Notes under the pieces: model-generated
What the model was told of the DNA's origin: nothing
Database searches by the model: none
The model's input: only the letters and a program-made list of their open reading frames with translations
Part shown: positions 38,633 to 48,078 of the stretch, piece by piece
Numbering within the stretch: the stretch's first letter is position 1
Layout: each line of letters starts with the position of its first letter
Source: Latilactobacillus curvatus JCM 1096 = DSM 20019
GTDB lineage: Bacteria; Bacillota; Bacilli; Lactobacillales; Lactobacillaceae
NCBI RefSeq assembly: GCF_004101845.1
Contig: NZ_CP026116.1
Location: forward strand, 620,001-684,000
Length of the DNA: 64,000 nt
Reading direction: 5' to 3'
Program-made: the position numbers and the translations under genes

Positions 38633-39675
38633 GGTAGATTGTAAAATTAATCCGAACGCTGTTCGGACAAAAAAGATCAGCTTCCTTTAAAATGGTGTTT
38701 ACCACAAACCCATCTTTTAGGAGCTGATCTTTTGTCTAGTATAACCTATTCCGAACGAATTAAAATCGAAACCTTTTGTGAACTAGGGCTGTCCAATATC
38801 CAAATGGGCGTTCGGCTGAACCGATCACCGTCAACAATTTCTTATGAATTATCTCGATGTCAACCTTATCAGGCTGAATTAGCACAAACAGATGCCGAAT
38901 ACAAGCGATCACGATGTGGTCGGAAAACTAAGCTGAGCGATGAGTTAAAGCAAAAAATTCTCAACCATTTACGTCTAAGCTGGTCACCAGGAATGATTGC
39001 TCACGAATTTAAACTAGCTACTAAATCTATTTATAATTGGCTAAATCAGGGGAGAATTGGTTTCTCCTTGAATGATCTACCTGAACATGGCGTACGCCAA
39101 CGGCGTAACGTTGACCAACGATCCAAATATAATCAATCCTTGGGGCGATCAATTGAACAGCGTCCCATGATGATTAATCAACGTAAGCGCATCGGCGATT
39201 TTGAACTAGATACAGTCGTTGGTCCTCGTGGGCATAGTAAGGCAGTTTTATTAACTTTAATCGATCGCAAATCACGGTTCCTTTGGGCATACCGGTTAAA
39301 AGATCGGACGACAGCGACTGTTAATGAAGCACTAACTAAGTTCCTAACCACTTTTAATGGTCCGGTGCACAGCTTTACTGTGGACCGTGGCACTGAGTTT
39401 AGTGGGCTAGTATCACTTGAATCACAATATGGTATTAAGACCTATTACTGCCATGCTTATACTCCAGCTGAACGTGGTAGTAATGAACGCTTTAATCGGA
39501 ATTTACGTTATTTTTATCCTAAAGGGACTCGTTTTGAGCACATTAGTGCTCAAGATTTAACGACGACGTTACTCCAAATTAACCAGCGACCGCTTAAAAT
39601 ACTCGACTGGCAAACACCGTATCAGGTTATGCTGACAAATTTGTCCAAAAATTCGGATTAAATTTGCAATCTACC
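38633..39675 (+). mobile_element. IS30-family element inside cas2
   Basis: A 1043-bp element with ends GGTAGATTG...TTAATCCGAA, two mismatches between the terminal repeats over 24 bp. The target duplication is GAAT (38629-38632 and 39676-39679). It is a different IS30 type from the two copies at 15.7 and 27.7 kb. Confidence 0.95.
38732..39661 (+). CDS. IS30-family transposase (cas2 element)
   Basis: A 309-residue transposase with an HTH (NIQMGVRLNRSPSTISYELSR) and a DDE core (FELDTVVGP; FTVDRGTEF; PAERGSNERFNR). The TTG start follows TAGGAG. Frame and ends are intact. About 45 percent of its pattern resembles the other IS30 transposase in this window by eye, so it is a separate lineage. Confidence 0.93.
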   Translation: MSSITYSERIKIETFCELGLSNIQMGVRLNRSPSTISYELSRCQPYQAELAQTDAEYKRSRCGRKTKLSDELKQKILNHLRLSWSPGMIAHEFKLATKSIYNWLNQGRIGFSLNDLPEHGVRQRRNVDQRSKYNQSLGRSIEQRPMMINQRKRIGDFELDTVVGPRGHSKAVLLTLIDRKSRFLWAYRLKDRTTATVNEALTKFLTTFNGPVHSFTVDRGTEFSGLVSLESQYGIKTYYCHAYTPAERGSNERFNRNLRYFYPKGTRFEHISAQDLTTTLLQINQRPLKILDWQTPYQVMLTNLSKNSD

Positions 39676-39758
39676 GAATCATTAAAAAACCTTCGTTAAG
39701 CAGCGCTTTTCTAAAATGACGGTATGCCTTGCGATCCTCGCTCGTTTCAACTGGTAAA

Positions 39759-40664
39759 TCAAACATGACTAATAAGCGCATTATTCGGTACCTCGTGAGT
39801 CATTACCACCTTTACTTCAAACTCTTCTTTCGGAGTTGTCATGAATTTCAAACAATTCTGTACGTGTTTAGTGAGTGCGTTTCTAAGAATTGTGATCTGT
39901 CCATTATATTCTAGCTCAAGATTCAGTAACTCCACTAAACCAAATTTAACATCAGGGGTTAATTCATTAAACTTTTGATGTGCCACCCAATAATCAATCA
40001 CTGGTCGAAAAGGTTCCATTAGATCGGAACCCAAATTAAAATCACTGACGCCATTGTGATGATGAATGCCAAACTGTGTTAAATAGCCATTACAAACAAT
40101 TTCGCGATTAACGGCTGATAACAACAAACTATAACCATAATTAAGGGCTGCATTAATGGGACTGTACTCCGTTCGAACAAAGTCTTTATCAAAAACTAAC
40201 TGAAAATACTTGCGCGCAATCACGGCTTCTCGATTTGTTCGATCAGCAAATACCATTGCATCAGCTTCTGTTGTTAAGTCTTCAATATCCTTTCCTAACA
40301 ATTGTGCACATTGAATTTGCATCGCTATTTTGGCTTGAATAATCGCCGTCCATAAGGTTTCTTTCAACCCCGTTCCCCATTCAACCTGTTGCTGGATCGA
40401 CGCGAGACTACGATTTCCTGGATAATCCGCAATTGTTTCGCAAGTTGGATTACCGTCTTTGCCTGTAAAAATAATCTTAGCGCCAGCTTCACTCAACTCA
40501 GTAATCGCCGATGCCGTTAAAACGGCCTGTGTAGTCGCAACTAACAAAATTTGGATATCATCAATTGGTACTTGGTGTGTTGCATCTTTTGTCTGGACAA
40601 TAATCTTCCGTCCAGAATAAGAAACCTTTGCATGTTGTGAAATCACAACTGTTCGCCAACTCAT
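39759..40664 (-). CDS. cas1: CRISPR integrase Cas1
   Basis: A 301-residue Cas1 of the type II lineage with catalytic residues E146 ([11 protein letters not shown]), H202 or H203 (FGIHHHNG) and E217 (DLMEPFRP). It integrates protospacers together with Cas2. The frame is intact. RBS AGGGGGT precedes the ATG. It is separated from cas9 by the tracrRNA gene and the cas9 terminator, so it probably has its own promoter. Confidence 0.96.
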   Translation of the reverse strand: MSWRTVVISQHAKVSYSGRKIIVQTKDATHQVPIDDIQILLVATTQAVLTASAITELSEAGAKIIFTGKDGNPTCETIADYPGNRSLASIQQQVEWGTGLKETLWTAIIQAKIAMQIQCAQLLGKDIEDLTTEADAMVFADRTNREAVIARKYFQLVFDKDFVRTEYSPINAALNYGYSLLLSAVNREIVCNGYLTQFGIHHHNGVSDFNLGSDLMEPFRPVIDYWVAHQKFNELTPDVKFGLVELLNLELEYNGQITILRNALTKHVQNCLKFMTTPKEEFEVKVVMTHEVPNNALISHV

Positions 40665-40685
40665 AAAAATTTACCCCCTACATCC

Positions 40686-40834
40686 TTGTTTTCAAAATGA
40701 TAACATGCTATAATGCTGTTGTTGAGCTTGATACACTCAATCGAAATACTCATTGATTTGATACTCTGAGTTAAAATCAAACAAGGTCTTCGGACCAAGT
40801 TTTCTATTCTGAGCCTCTTATGAGGCCTTTTTTT
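40686..40834 (+). ncRNA. tracrRNA with its promoter
   Basis: The promoter is TTGTTT-17 bp-TATAAT with an extended TG (40686-40691 and 40709-40714), start near 40721. The anti-repeat 40747-40767 is identical over 21 nt to the plus strand of the CRISPR repeat. Then come a GAGT bulge and TAAAA, the classical lower stem. A GGTC-TTCG-GACC nexus hairpin is at 40785-40796. The terminator is GCCTC/GAGGC (40813-40826) followed by a T run. It is transcribed opposite to the cas genes, between cas9 and cas1. It pairs with crRNA for RNase III processing and Cas9 loading. Confidence 0.93.
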
Positions 40835-40847
40835 ATGCCTTCAAACC

Positions 40848-40889
40848 AAAAAGCTAGCCCATCATTACACTAATGACAGGCTAGCTTTA
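40848..40889 (-). terminator. cas9 terminator
   Basis: Ten-bp arms AAAGCTAGCC and GGCTAGCTTT with a T run on the minus strand, just after the cas9 stop. Confidence 0.85.
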
Positions 40890-40894
40890 TTTAT

Positions 40895-43800
40895 TTATAA
40901 ATCCCTTAAAGCTACTCGTCGTTCGAATAAACCGGTTGGAGATTGATAGATAATTTGGGTGTCAGGTGTGAATGTAATGCCCGATGTTTGCGTTAACAGT
41001 CCAAAATCATTCTTAAAGCCTAGTTCTGAAATTTTAATTCTGGCAGCGTTAGCATGTAATCCTATTAATATTCTGTTTAGGATCGTCTTTTGACCTACAT
41101 TTATCAGCTTTCTATTCCGCCATTGATCATTCCACGTTAAATTCTCAAAAATCTCCTTCGAACTATTTAGCACTTCTCTAGACTTGTAAATATCGTACAC
41201 TGGAAAGTATTGATTGACCTGCTCTAATATATGATTAAACAGGTTAATTACCTGCTTATTAGAATTATTAACTTTGATAGCCCCATTCAATATTTTAATG
41301 TCAGACTTATCCAATACTAGTTCTTGTTCATTATGAAGGTAGAATTCGGAAGCAATAGAAATATCCTGCCCTCTGCTATAAAATTTCTGGTTAATCAAAA
41401 TCCTTGGTAAGATAATCTTGAAATCCTTAGTAACAGGGACTGGCTCTCCTTTTTTCTTTTTATTAATCGTAAGCTGAGGTGTTAACAACTTCTCTAATCT
41501 TACAAGTCTCTCAGCAGGATCTTGTATTTGCTTTAATTCGCTACTCCACGATGTATTTACTCCAAATATTCTGTAAATATACTCACTCTTATTTTTAATT
41601 TTAACTAGACATAAGTATGCAGACGTCTTCCCCGAGTACCCACCATAGAGCGCAGTTGGTCGATCTTGTTTAGCGGGAATCAATTGCTTGCCGCCCTGCC
41701 CACTTGCTTTATCATCTTTAGCCGCATAGAGCGTTTGATTAAATAGCGCTCCCGAATTTTCATGCACTTCGCGAGTCACTAGAATCTTCTTAAACTGATA
41801 AATTTTATTCAAGTAAGCTAGACCGGATTCTTTATCCCAAATAACCGCTTCAGTATTTTCATCAACCAATTCGTCTTTCTTTAGACCATTTAAAAAATTA
41901 AAGTTACGCCACTTATCTTGCTGACTTGCCTTCTGATACTCACCGTATACAAAATAAGGTTTTAATTTAGGATAGCGCTTCAATAGATACAGACCAACGA
42001 ATGCGGTCAGATAAGCATCGAATGCATGATGATGGTTATTTAGATTACGATTCTTCGGAAAATCGAATTCTGTTCGCATTTGATGGGTTAACCCACTCTT
42101 AACAGTAATTAACTCAATGTTATCTTCACCATACTGTTCCATCAATAAATTCGTTGCTAACTTAATGACTTGACGTGTTTCTACTAATTGCCGATTAATA
42201 AAGCCCTTCATGGCGTATTTACTGATGTGATCAGGATTTAACGTTAAGTTATCGTATTTCTTCTTAGTAATTAACCCAGCACGCAACATTTGTTCCCACT
42301 GAAGCTGCATCTTCTTACCAAGTTCAACGCTTGTAAAGTCGGTCGGTACTTGATCTGCTTTGCTACGGTTCATTTTTTGAGAAACTAAAACTCGGTTATC
42401 TAACGAATTATCCTTCACAAACGACTGTGGCAAGATATGATCAATATCGTACGTCGATAAACGATCAATATTCAACGAATCACCCGTATACATATCCCGA
42501 CCACCCTGCATGAAGTACAAGAATAAGCGCGTATTGCTCAATGCAGAATTCGATAAATCCTTAAGTTCATTTCTGATTTCAGTATTATTTAGCAATTCAT
42601 TGCTGATATTTTGATAGACTTGTTCAACTTGGCGCTTACGTTGCACCGAAAGTCGTGGATTCACTTCATCTTCGCGCGCAAATTCAATCAATATCCGTTC
42701 TGGCGCCTGGCCTTTCATGGCCTTTTGAATGTCATTGACAACAAGCAGAATCTGGCGGAGCGCTTTTTTATTCTGTGGTGACGTATATAAATCATTGATA
42801 ACATCTTGTACATCATTTTCAGCTAGCATCATTTGATTAGCTTCAGTAATTAATTTATCAAAGTCTTCAGAGTGCACAATCCGCATGAAGTTATCCGTTG
42901 TATCCCAGAGTAAGTCCATAATTCGTTGTCCATTCGCATTGACGATTTGCGTTAATAATTTAGCCGACAAACGACCCCAACCGCGGTAGCGTTTAGCAGC
43001 TAATTGCACACGTTGCTGATCCGTTAACCAATCGATTTCATTCAATTTGGCGCTATATATTTTGCCGTCTTCAAAAATCGTTGACCATTCAATACATTTT
43101 TCCAAATCGGCTTGTTTATCAACATCATCAACCGCATCTCCAACAATCATCTTTAAGTCATGATACGTGCTTAATCGACTATTAAATTTGTTCTCATCGG
43201 ATAGACCAGTAATTGCGGGACGACTTGCATAGCGCTTTTCTGATACCAAGTAATCCTGAATATTTTTCACTGTTACACTTATTTTTTGCATAAATAAATC
43301 CGTAAATATTGCTTGTTTCAACTCCGTCGTAATCGGTTGGTCATCAATCTTAAGTCCGTTTAATTCATTCAACACTTCAAACCGTTGATAAATTAAGCTC
43401 TGTTTAGGGAGTACATCTTCAGCCAATAAATAAGTATCAGTCGTTGTCATGCGCTTAATGAATTCATTAGCGGATGCTTGACGGTCCACTTTATCATCGA
43501 AGTTCCACGGTGTAATCCGGCCTTCTGCTTTACGAATCAGCCACGCAAATTTCGCATCGGAGCTTTGTCGTTGCTGCTCAGCCGTAATCAGGGGCCCCAC
43601 ATAGTACGGCACTCTAAAGGCCACTAATTCGTCCAATTTATATTTAGCGACTGTTTGCCGTTTAGAATTGGGATTAAGTTCCGCTAACCAGGGGTAATAT
43701 TGTTGTTGGTTCTCGATAATCCGGTCTAATTCCTGTTGATGTAGTTGATGCGGGATTGCCCCATTATCTTTGGTCCGTTGTTTTGGCATAAATTGATCAA

Positions 43801-45001
43801 GTTCAATTAATTTTTTAATTTCACTCACAATCGGATGATCTGGGTTGTTCTTTAAGGCTTTTGTGATATCTCCATAAAAATCTTCCTTCGAATAGGCCTT
43901 CGTATTTTCTTGACCATCAACATATTGGTCATAAGCCTGCTTTAATCTCTGTCGGTCTTCAGGTGCTAACGCTTCCCGTACCGCTTTTAGCATTTTTAAA
44001 TGCTTTTGATGATCGTCATACTTCGTGATCATCGCTTGCGACAATGATTGATTTTCGGGAACGATTCCCGCCAATAGAACACCAGAATAAAGTTCCTGTA
44101 GGCTTTCGATAATTTGGTGGGCATTATCATCAAGACTACTCTCTAACTTGACCATTTCTTCATCAAAGTTTTCTGCATTAAAAGTGAGTGTCCATGCTTT
44201 AACATCTTCGGCTTCGATCCCAGTAAGCACATTAAACTTCGCTTTTAACCCCAAGATTGCTTTTAATAATTCTGTCGCAATCGCCTTATTCTGCTTTTCA
44301 ACTGCCTTATTCGTACTTGGCGTATAAATCAGTGATAATGCTTGTCTTTGCCGATTGCTAGCACTTTGTTGATTATCCAATAAGAGCGCTTTGACCTCCG
44401 CCAATTTATCCGTCTCTAGTTGAAAGCCAGATTCACTGAACAAGTCAGCAAAAATCGTGTTTAGTCTGTCAAAATGAGCCACTAAATTAATTTCGCTACT
44501 CTTAAAGGATGAGACGGGCGCTTCATTTAAAAAGTGCCCGCGATACTTCACAATATGATGCATCGCTAAATAAATCTCGCGAATATCAAATTGACGTTTC
44601 TCGGTCATTAGCTTATATCTTAAATGGTAAATCGTTGGATAATCGTCATAGAATGCCCGATCTGTTCGATCATTAAATAAACTTGTCTGTGGATATAACT
44701 TTCGCTGATCCTTCGGACTTAGGTTTGATTGTTTTTGCCGCAAGAAAAAAGTATCATCAACCGGCGTGATATAGGGTTCAAAGATTTCTCTTAACAATCC
44801 TAACCGCCATTTACGTCGTTTTAATCGGCGACGTGTTGTTCTAAAGCTGCGCCGTTCTGCGGCTGTTTGTCCTTCATCGTATAAACGAACCCCATAACCA
44901 TATTTACCTCTTACACTGACCAACTTACTTTGGTCATCAACCACTGACCACCCAATTGAACTAGTACCAATATCTAAACCAATATTATACGGACGACTCA
45001 T
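40895..45001 (-). CDS. cas9: CRISPR effector nuclease Cas9 (type II-A)
   Basis: A 1368-residue Cas9. RuvC-I has D10 (IGLDIGTSSIGWSV), followed by an arginine-rich bridge helix (about 55-85). RuvC-II has E773 (LIEFARED), the HNH domain has H855 (YDIDHILPQSF), and RuvC-III has H992 and D995 (HHHAFDAYL). All catalytic residues are present, so double-strand cutting is expected. The C-terminal ~270 residues include the PAM-interacting region; the PAM cannot be read off. GGGGGAG precedes the ATG. The promoter is listed separately. Confidence 0.98.
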   Translation of the reverse strand: MSRPYNIGLDIGTSSIGWSVVDDQSKLVSVRGKYGYGVRLYDEGQTAAERRSFRTTRRRLKRRKWRLGLLREIFEPYITPVDDTFFLRQKQSNLSPKDQRKLYPQTSLFNDRTDRAFYDDYPTIYHLRYKLMTEKRQFDIREIYLAMHHIVKYRGHFLNEAPVSSFKSSEINLVAHFDRLNTIFADLFSESGFQLETDKLAEVKALLLDNQQSASNRQRQALSLIYTPSTNKAVEKQNKAIATELLKAILGLKAKFNVLTGIEAEDVKAWTLTFNAENFDEEMVKLESSLDDNAHQIIESLQELYSGVLLAGIVPENQSLSQAMITKYDDHQKHLKMLKAVREALAPEDRQRLKQAYDQYVDGQENTKAYSKEDFYGDITKALKNNPDHPIVSEIKKLIELDQFMPKQRTKDNGAIPHQLHQQELDRIIENQQQYYPWLAELNPNSKRQTVAKYKLDELVAFRVPYYVGPLITAEQQRQSSDAKFAWLIRKAEGRITPWNFDDKVDRQASANEFIKRMTTTDTYLLAEDVLPKQSLIYQRFEVLNELNGLKIDDQPITTELKQAIFTDLFMQKISVTVKNIQDYLVSEKRYASRPAITGLSDENKFNSRLSTYHDLKMIVGDAVDDVDKQADLEKCIEWSTIFEDGKIYSAKLNEIDWLTDQQRVQLAAKRYRGWGRLSAKLLTQIVNANGQRIMDLLWDTTDNFMRIVHSEDFDKLITEANQMMLAENDVQDVINDLYTSPQNKKALRQILLVVNDIQKAMKGQAPERILIEFAREDEVNPRLSVQRKRQVEQVYQNISNELLNNTEIRNELKDLSNSALSNTRLFLYFMQGGRDMYTGDSLNIDRLSTYDIDHILPQSFVKDNSLDNRVLVSQKMNRSKADQVPTDFTSVELGKKMQLQWEQMLRAGLITKKKYDNLTLNPDHISKYAMKGFINRQLVETRQVIKLATNLLMEQYGEDNIELITVKSGLTHQMRTEFDFPKNRNLNNHHHAFDAYLTAFVGLYLLKRYPKLKPYFVYGEYQKASQQDKWRNFNFLNGLKKDELVDENTEAVIWDKESGLAYLNKIYQFKKILVTREVHENSGALFNQTLYAAKDDKASGQGGKQLIPAKQDRPTALYGGYSGKTSAYLCLVKIKNKSEYIYRIFGVNTSWSSELKQIQDPAERLVRLEKLLTPQLTINKKKKGEPVPVTKDFKIILPRILINQKFYSRGQDISIASEFYLHNEQELVLDKSDIKILNGAIKVNNSNKQVINLFNHILEQVNQYFPVYDIYKSREVLNSSKEIFENLTWNDQWRNRKLINVGQKTILNRILIGLHANAARIKISELGFKNDFGLLTQTSGITFTPDTQIIYQSPTGLFERRVALRDL

Positions 45002-45034
45002 TCTTACTCCCCCTAAAAGTTTATATTCAATGAT

Positions 45035-45064
45035 AGTATATCCAATTTAACCCGCTTTTTCCAA
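45035..45064 (-). promoter_or_regulatory. cas9 promoter
   Basis: On the minus strand, TTGGAA and TATACT are 18 bp apart, 34 bp before the cas9 start codon. Confidence 0.7.
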
Positions 45065-45098
45065 TTAAATTAAGAATTACACATGCTAACAGCAAAAA

Positions 45099-45126
45099 AA
45101 GACAAGTCTTAATGACTTGTCTTTGA
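45099..45126 (-). terminator. metNIQ terminator
   Basis: Arms AAAGACAAGTC and GACTTGTCTTT with loop TTAAT lie next to the metQ stop codon. Confidence 0.85.
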
Positions 45127-45129
45127 TCA

Positions 45130-45951
45130 TTATTCAACTGGTAACACTGCGCCGTGCCATTTATTCTTAATCCATTCTTGCGTTGATTTTGATTTGAGCG
45201 CTTTAACGAGCTTCTTGATAGCTGGGTTATTGCGGTCTTTTTTATTTGTCACAACAATGTTGGCAAATGGCGAAGATTGCTTTTCAAGGGCCACAGCATC
45301 CTTTTCAGGGTTGAGACCGGCTTGCACAGCATAGTTCGAGTTAATCGCCACTAAGGTGCCTTCATCATTCTTCAAAAGTTCAGGCATGAGTTTTGGTTCG
45401 AATGTGTACTCAAACTTGAGGTGTTTGGGATTGCTAGCGATGTCTTTAAACGTTGCGTTTTCAGCATTTACGCCCGATTTCAAGGTGATTAAGCCACCGT
45501 CTTTTAAAATTGTTAAAACACGGCCCCAGTCTGGCTGGCTGCTTGAAACTAATACTTTCGCACCTGATTTCACATCACTCAATTTTTTAACTTGTTTACT
45601 GTATAAGCCGAGCGGTTCTAAGTGAATACTGCCAACACTGACTAAGTCGTAGCCGTTATCTTTATTGGCCTTCTTCAAAAAGGGTTTGTGTTGGTAGTAG
45701 TTCGCATCTAATTCGCCACTCGCTAAAGCTTTATTGGGTAAAACATAATCGCTGAAGACTTTTACTTTGAGGTTGATGCCTTCTTTTTTCAACTCCGGTT
45801 GAACGTGTTTCAAAATCGCGGCGTGTGGAATTGCGGATGCCCCAACGACGATTGTGTTGCTGTCTGACTTCGCTTCTTTGTTACCACAAGCGGCAAGTGC
45901 GCCCGCTAATAAGAAGACTGCTGCTAATAATCCTAAACTGTGTTTTTTCAT
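45130..45951 (-). CDS. metQ: Methionine ABC transporter substrate-binding lipoprotein MetQ
   Basis: A 273-residue NlpA-family lipoprotein. The signal peptide ends in the lipobox LAAC (residues 18-21 or so), and the mature part contains IVVGASAIPHAAIL and DANYYQHKPFL, typical of MetQ. It is tethered to the outer face of the membrane and delivers methionine. The ATG at 45951 follows AGGAGG; the reading from 45996 is an extension. Last gene of metNIQ. Confidence 0.94.
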   Translation of the reverse strand: MKKHSLGLLAAVFLLAGALAACGNKEAKSDSNTIVVGASAIPHAAILKHVQPELKKEGINLKVKVFSDYVLPNKALASGELDANYYQHKPFLKKANKDNGYDLVSVGSIHLEPLGLYSKQVKKLSDVKSGAKVLVSSSQPDWGRVLTILKDGGLITLKSGVNAENATFKDIASNPKHLKFEYTFEPKLMPELLKNDEGTLVAINSNYAVQAGLNPEKDAVALEKQSSPFANIVVTNKKDRNNPAIKKLVKALKSKSTQEWIKNKWHGAVLPVE

Positions 45952-45970
45952 GAAAACTCCTCCTTTTAAA

Positions 45971-46660
45971 TTAACGATGATCAATGTGTTGAACAACCAA
46001 GTCGCCCGTTTTTTGACAAATGAAGACGATGATTAAAATAATGACGGTTGCGACTAACGTAATCGCATTTTGGTTAGCTTGGAACCCATCTTGGTAAGCA
46101 AGATTTCCCAGCCCACCGGCACCAATCACCCCCGCCATTGCGGTATAACCAACAAGTGAAATTGCGGTGACAGTTAAGCCGGAAACAAGCGCCGGCATGC
46201 TTTCTGGTAAAAGGACTTGCCAGACGATTTGGACTTTTGAAGCGCCCATTGAACGGGTGGCTTCAAGCACACCGCCATCGACTTCCCGAAAAGCTAATTC
46301 AACGAGTCGTGCATAAAAGGGCGCGGCTGAGATGATTAACGCTGGAATCGCAGCTTTCGGGCCAATCATCGTGCCCATCAAGCCTTTTGTCAATGGAATC
46401 AACAAGACGATTAAAATGATGAATGGAATGGAACGAAAGACGTTCACTAATAAAGCCACAATACCATTCAACAGCCGATTCACTCGACCACCACTCGCGT
46501 TTGTTTGATAAAGAACTAACCCGAGTGCGAATCCAAGAACTGCCACCAATAAAACACTGACAATTGTTAACCAAACTGTTTCAAAAGTTGCTTGCCACAT
46601 ACTTGGCCAGTTCACTTGCTTAAATTGAAAATAGGATTGAAATCCGTTTACGTTATCCAT
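45971..46660 (-). CDS. metI: Methionine ABC transporter permease MetI
   Basis: A 229-residue permease with about five transmembrane helices and the EAA-type loop DGGVLEATRSMGASKVQIVWQVLLPES. It overlaps the metN stop by 8 bp. The ATG at 46660 follows GAGGTGG. Confidence 0.95.
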   Translation of the reverse strand: MDNVNGFQSYFQFKQVNWPSMWQATFETVWLTIVSVLLVAVLGFALGLVLYQTNASGGRVNRLLNGIVALLVNVFRSIPFIILIVLLIPLTKGLMGTMIGPKAAIPALIISAAPFYARLVELAFREVDGGVLEATRSMGASKVQIVWQVLLPESMPALVSGLTVTAISLVGYTAMAGVIGAGGLGNLAYQDGFQANQNAITLVATVIILIIVFICQKTGDLVVQHIDHR

Positions 46661-47687
46661 GACGTACCACCTCAACTTCGATTGTTTGTTGTGCTAATTC
46701 TGCAAGGACTGCCTTTAAATCACTTGGATTAGCTTGAATTTGAATGTATAAATAGCCAAGTGCGCCATTAATGGTTTGTTGTAAACTCCCACTGATGACA
46801 CTGATTTCGACTGCTGGGTATTGACGCATCAAGCGACCGATCACCGGTTGACTCGATTGTTCTTCGTTAAATCGCAGTTGGACGATTGTGCCATTTGGAA
46901 CCCGTTCTAACAGTTGATCAATCGAAGCGGCCGTTTCACTTGGCGACACCACTAAGGATTCAGCAACAAATGCCTTGGTTGCAGCCATTTGTGGTTTTTC
47001 AAAGATTTCGTGCACAGTCCCTTCTTCGATTAACCGCCCATTTTCCATGACCGCAATTCGTTGGCAAATCCGCCGCACCGCATCCATTTCATGGGTGACA
47101 AGAACGATTGTAATCCCCATTTCACGATTAATCTTAGCCAGTAACGTTAAGATTGAATTCGTTGTTTTCGGATCAAGGGCGCTAGTCGCTTCATCACATA
47201 ACAGAATCTTCGGGTCACTAATCAAGGCTCGTGCAATTGCGACCCGTTGTTTCTGACCGCCCGATAGTTCGCTTGGATAGGCCGCTTCTAAATGGGTCAA
47301 TTCAACAATCTTTAATAATGCGCGGGCTTTGATTTGTCGTTCTGCCTTAGGTACCCCGGCTAATTTTAGTGGCAACATGATGTTTTCTAACACTGTCTTT
47401 GACCAGAGTAAGTTAAAGTGTTGGAAAATCATGCCAATTTTCTGCCGAATCGGCCGCATTGCTTGTTCGCTCAACCCCACAATTGACTGGCCCTCAACGA
47501 GCACATCCCCAGTCGTTGGCTTTTCAAGTCCATTCAAGAGTCGGATCAACGTACTCTTACCAGCGCCGGAATAACCGATAATCCCGTAGATTTCGCCCGC
47601 TTCAATGTTCAACGAGACATCCGTTAGTGCGGCGAATGTTTTTTGTTCTCGCTCAAAGGTTTTACCCACTTGTTTTAATGTCAACAT
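46653..47687 (-). CDS. metN: Methionine ABC transporter ATP-binding protein MetN
   Basis: A 344-residue ATPase with Walker A GYSGAGKS (38-45), signature LSGGQ (141-145) and a C-terminal NIL domain (about 265-340), which senses methionine and inhibits transport in this family. The ATG at 47687 follows AGGGAG. First gene of the operon, behind a T-box leader. Confidence 0.95.
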   Translation of the reverse strand: MLTLKQVGKTFEREQKTFAALTDVSLNIEAGEIYGIIGYSGAGKSTLIRLLNGLEKPTTGDVLVEGQSIVGLSEQAMRPIRQKIGMIFQHFNLLWSKTVLENIMLPLKLAGVPKAERQIKARALLKIVELTHLEAAYPSELSGGQKQRVAIARALISDPKILLCDEATSALDPKTTNSILTLLAKINREMGITIVLVTHEMDAVRRICQRIAVMENGRLIEEGTVHEIFEKPQMAATKAFVAESLVVSPSETAASIDQLLERVPNGTIVQLRFNEEQSSQPVIGRLMRQYPAVEISVISGSLQQTINGALGYLYIQIQANPSDLKAVLAELAQQTIEVEVVRHG

Positions 47688-47728
47688 ACTAATCGCTCCC
47701 TCTTCTTTTAAAAAATGCCAAAAAAAAA

Positions 47729-48035
47729 TCCTTCCTCTCAAATAAATGAGAGAAAGGACGCTAAATGCGTGTTACCACCTTAATTTACGATTACCTCACA
47801 GTAATCGCCTTACAAAGTACCCGATTGATACTCGTTCGCTATATCGGGCAACCCCCGCATTCGGCTCAGTTAAACCTTACCAAATGAATTGCTCAAAGAC
47901 CATATTCATCTAGCTTTCACATTATCCGCTTGCACCTGACCGGACTCTCTTAAAATGCTACTGACTAAATTACTCATCTTTTCATCGCTTGTATTAAGTA
48001 GTACCTATCATAATTAAAGTTCAATTAAAAGTCAA
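47729..48035 (-). promoter_or_regulatory. T-box leader and promoter of metNIQ
   Basis: The transcript contains the T-box word AAGGTGGTAACACG (complement of about 47768-47781). A terminator with arms TCCTTCCTCTC and GAGAGAAAGGA (47729-47739 and 47748-47758) is followed by a T run. The promoter TTGACT-17 bp-TATGAT (48030-48035 and 48007-48012) gives a leader of about 280 nt with an AGAGAG Stem I element. The operon it controls implies tRNA-Met; AUG triplets occur in the right part of Stem I but I did not fix the specifier. Confidence 0.92.
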
Positions 48036-48078
48036 GCAAGACTATTCAAAAAAATCAGATTATTGTTTAAGTAATGGC

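Larger units (their letters stand above)
38429..39781 (-). pseudogene. cas2: cas2 interrupted by an IS30-family element
   Basis: The 5' part (39676-39781) encodes [15 protein letters not shown]... up to LLNEGFLMI. The 3' part (38429-38632) resumes at QYSVYVRVC and runs to the stop. The two halves are separated by the element at 38633-39675 and share the duplicated GAAT. Excising the element and one GAAT rebuilds one 101-residue ORF with no other defect. It starts within the end of cas1 and stops on the csn2 start. Cas2 is the essential partner of Cas1 in integration, so acquisition should be off in this strain. Confidence 0.95.

Noticed and set aside
38286-38705. Small ORFs on both strands around the csn2-cas2 junction
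   Set aside because: They are out-of-frame readings of csn2 and of the 3' half of cas2, or run across the IS border.
40741-40776. A stray CRISPR repeat outside the array
   Set aside because: It is the anti-repeat of the tracrRNA: it diverges at the bulge and is followed by nexus and terminator.
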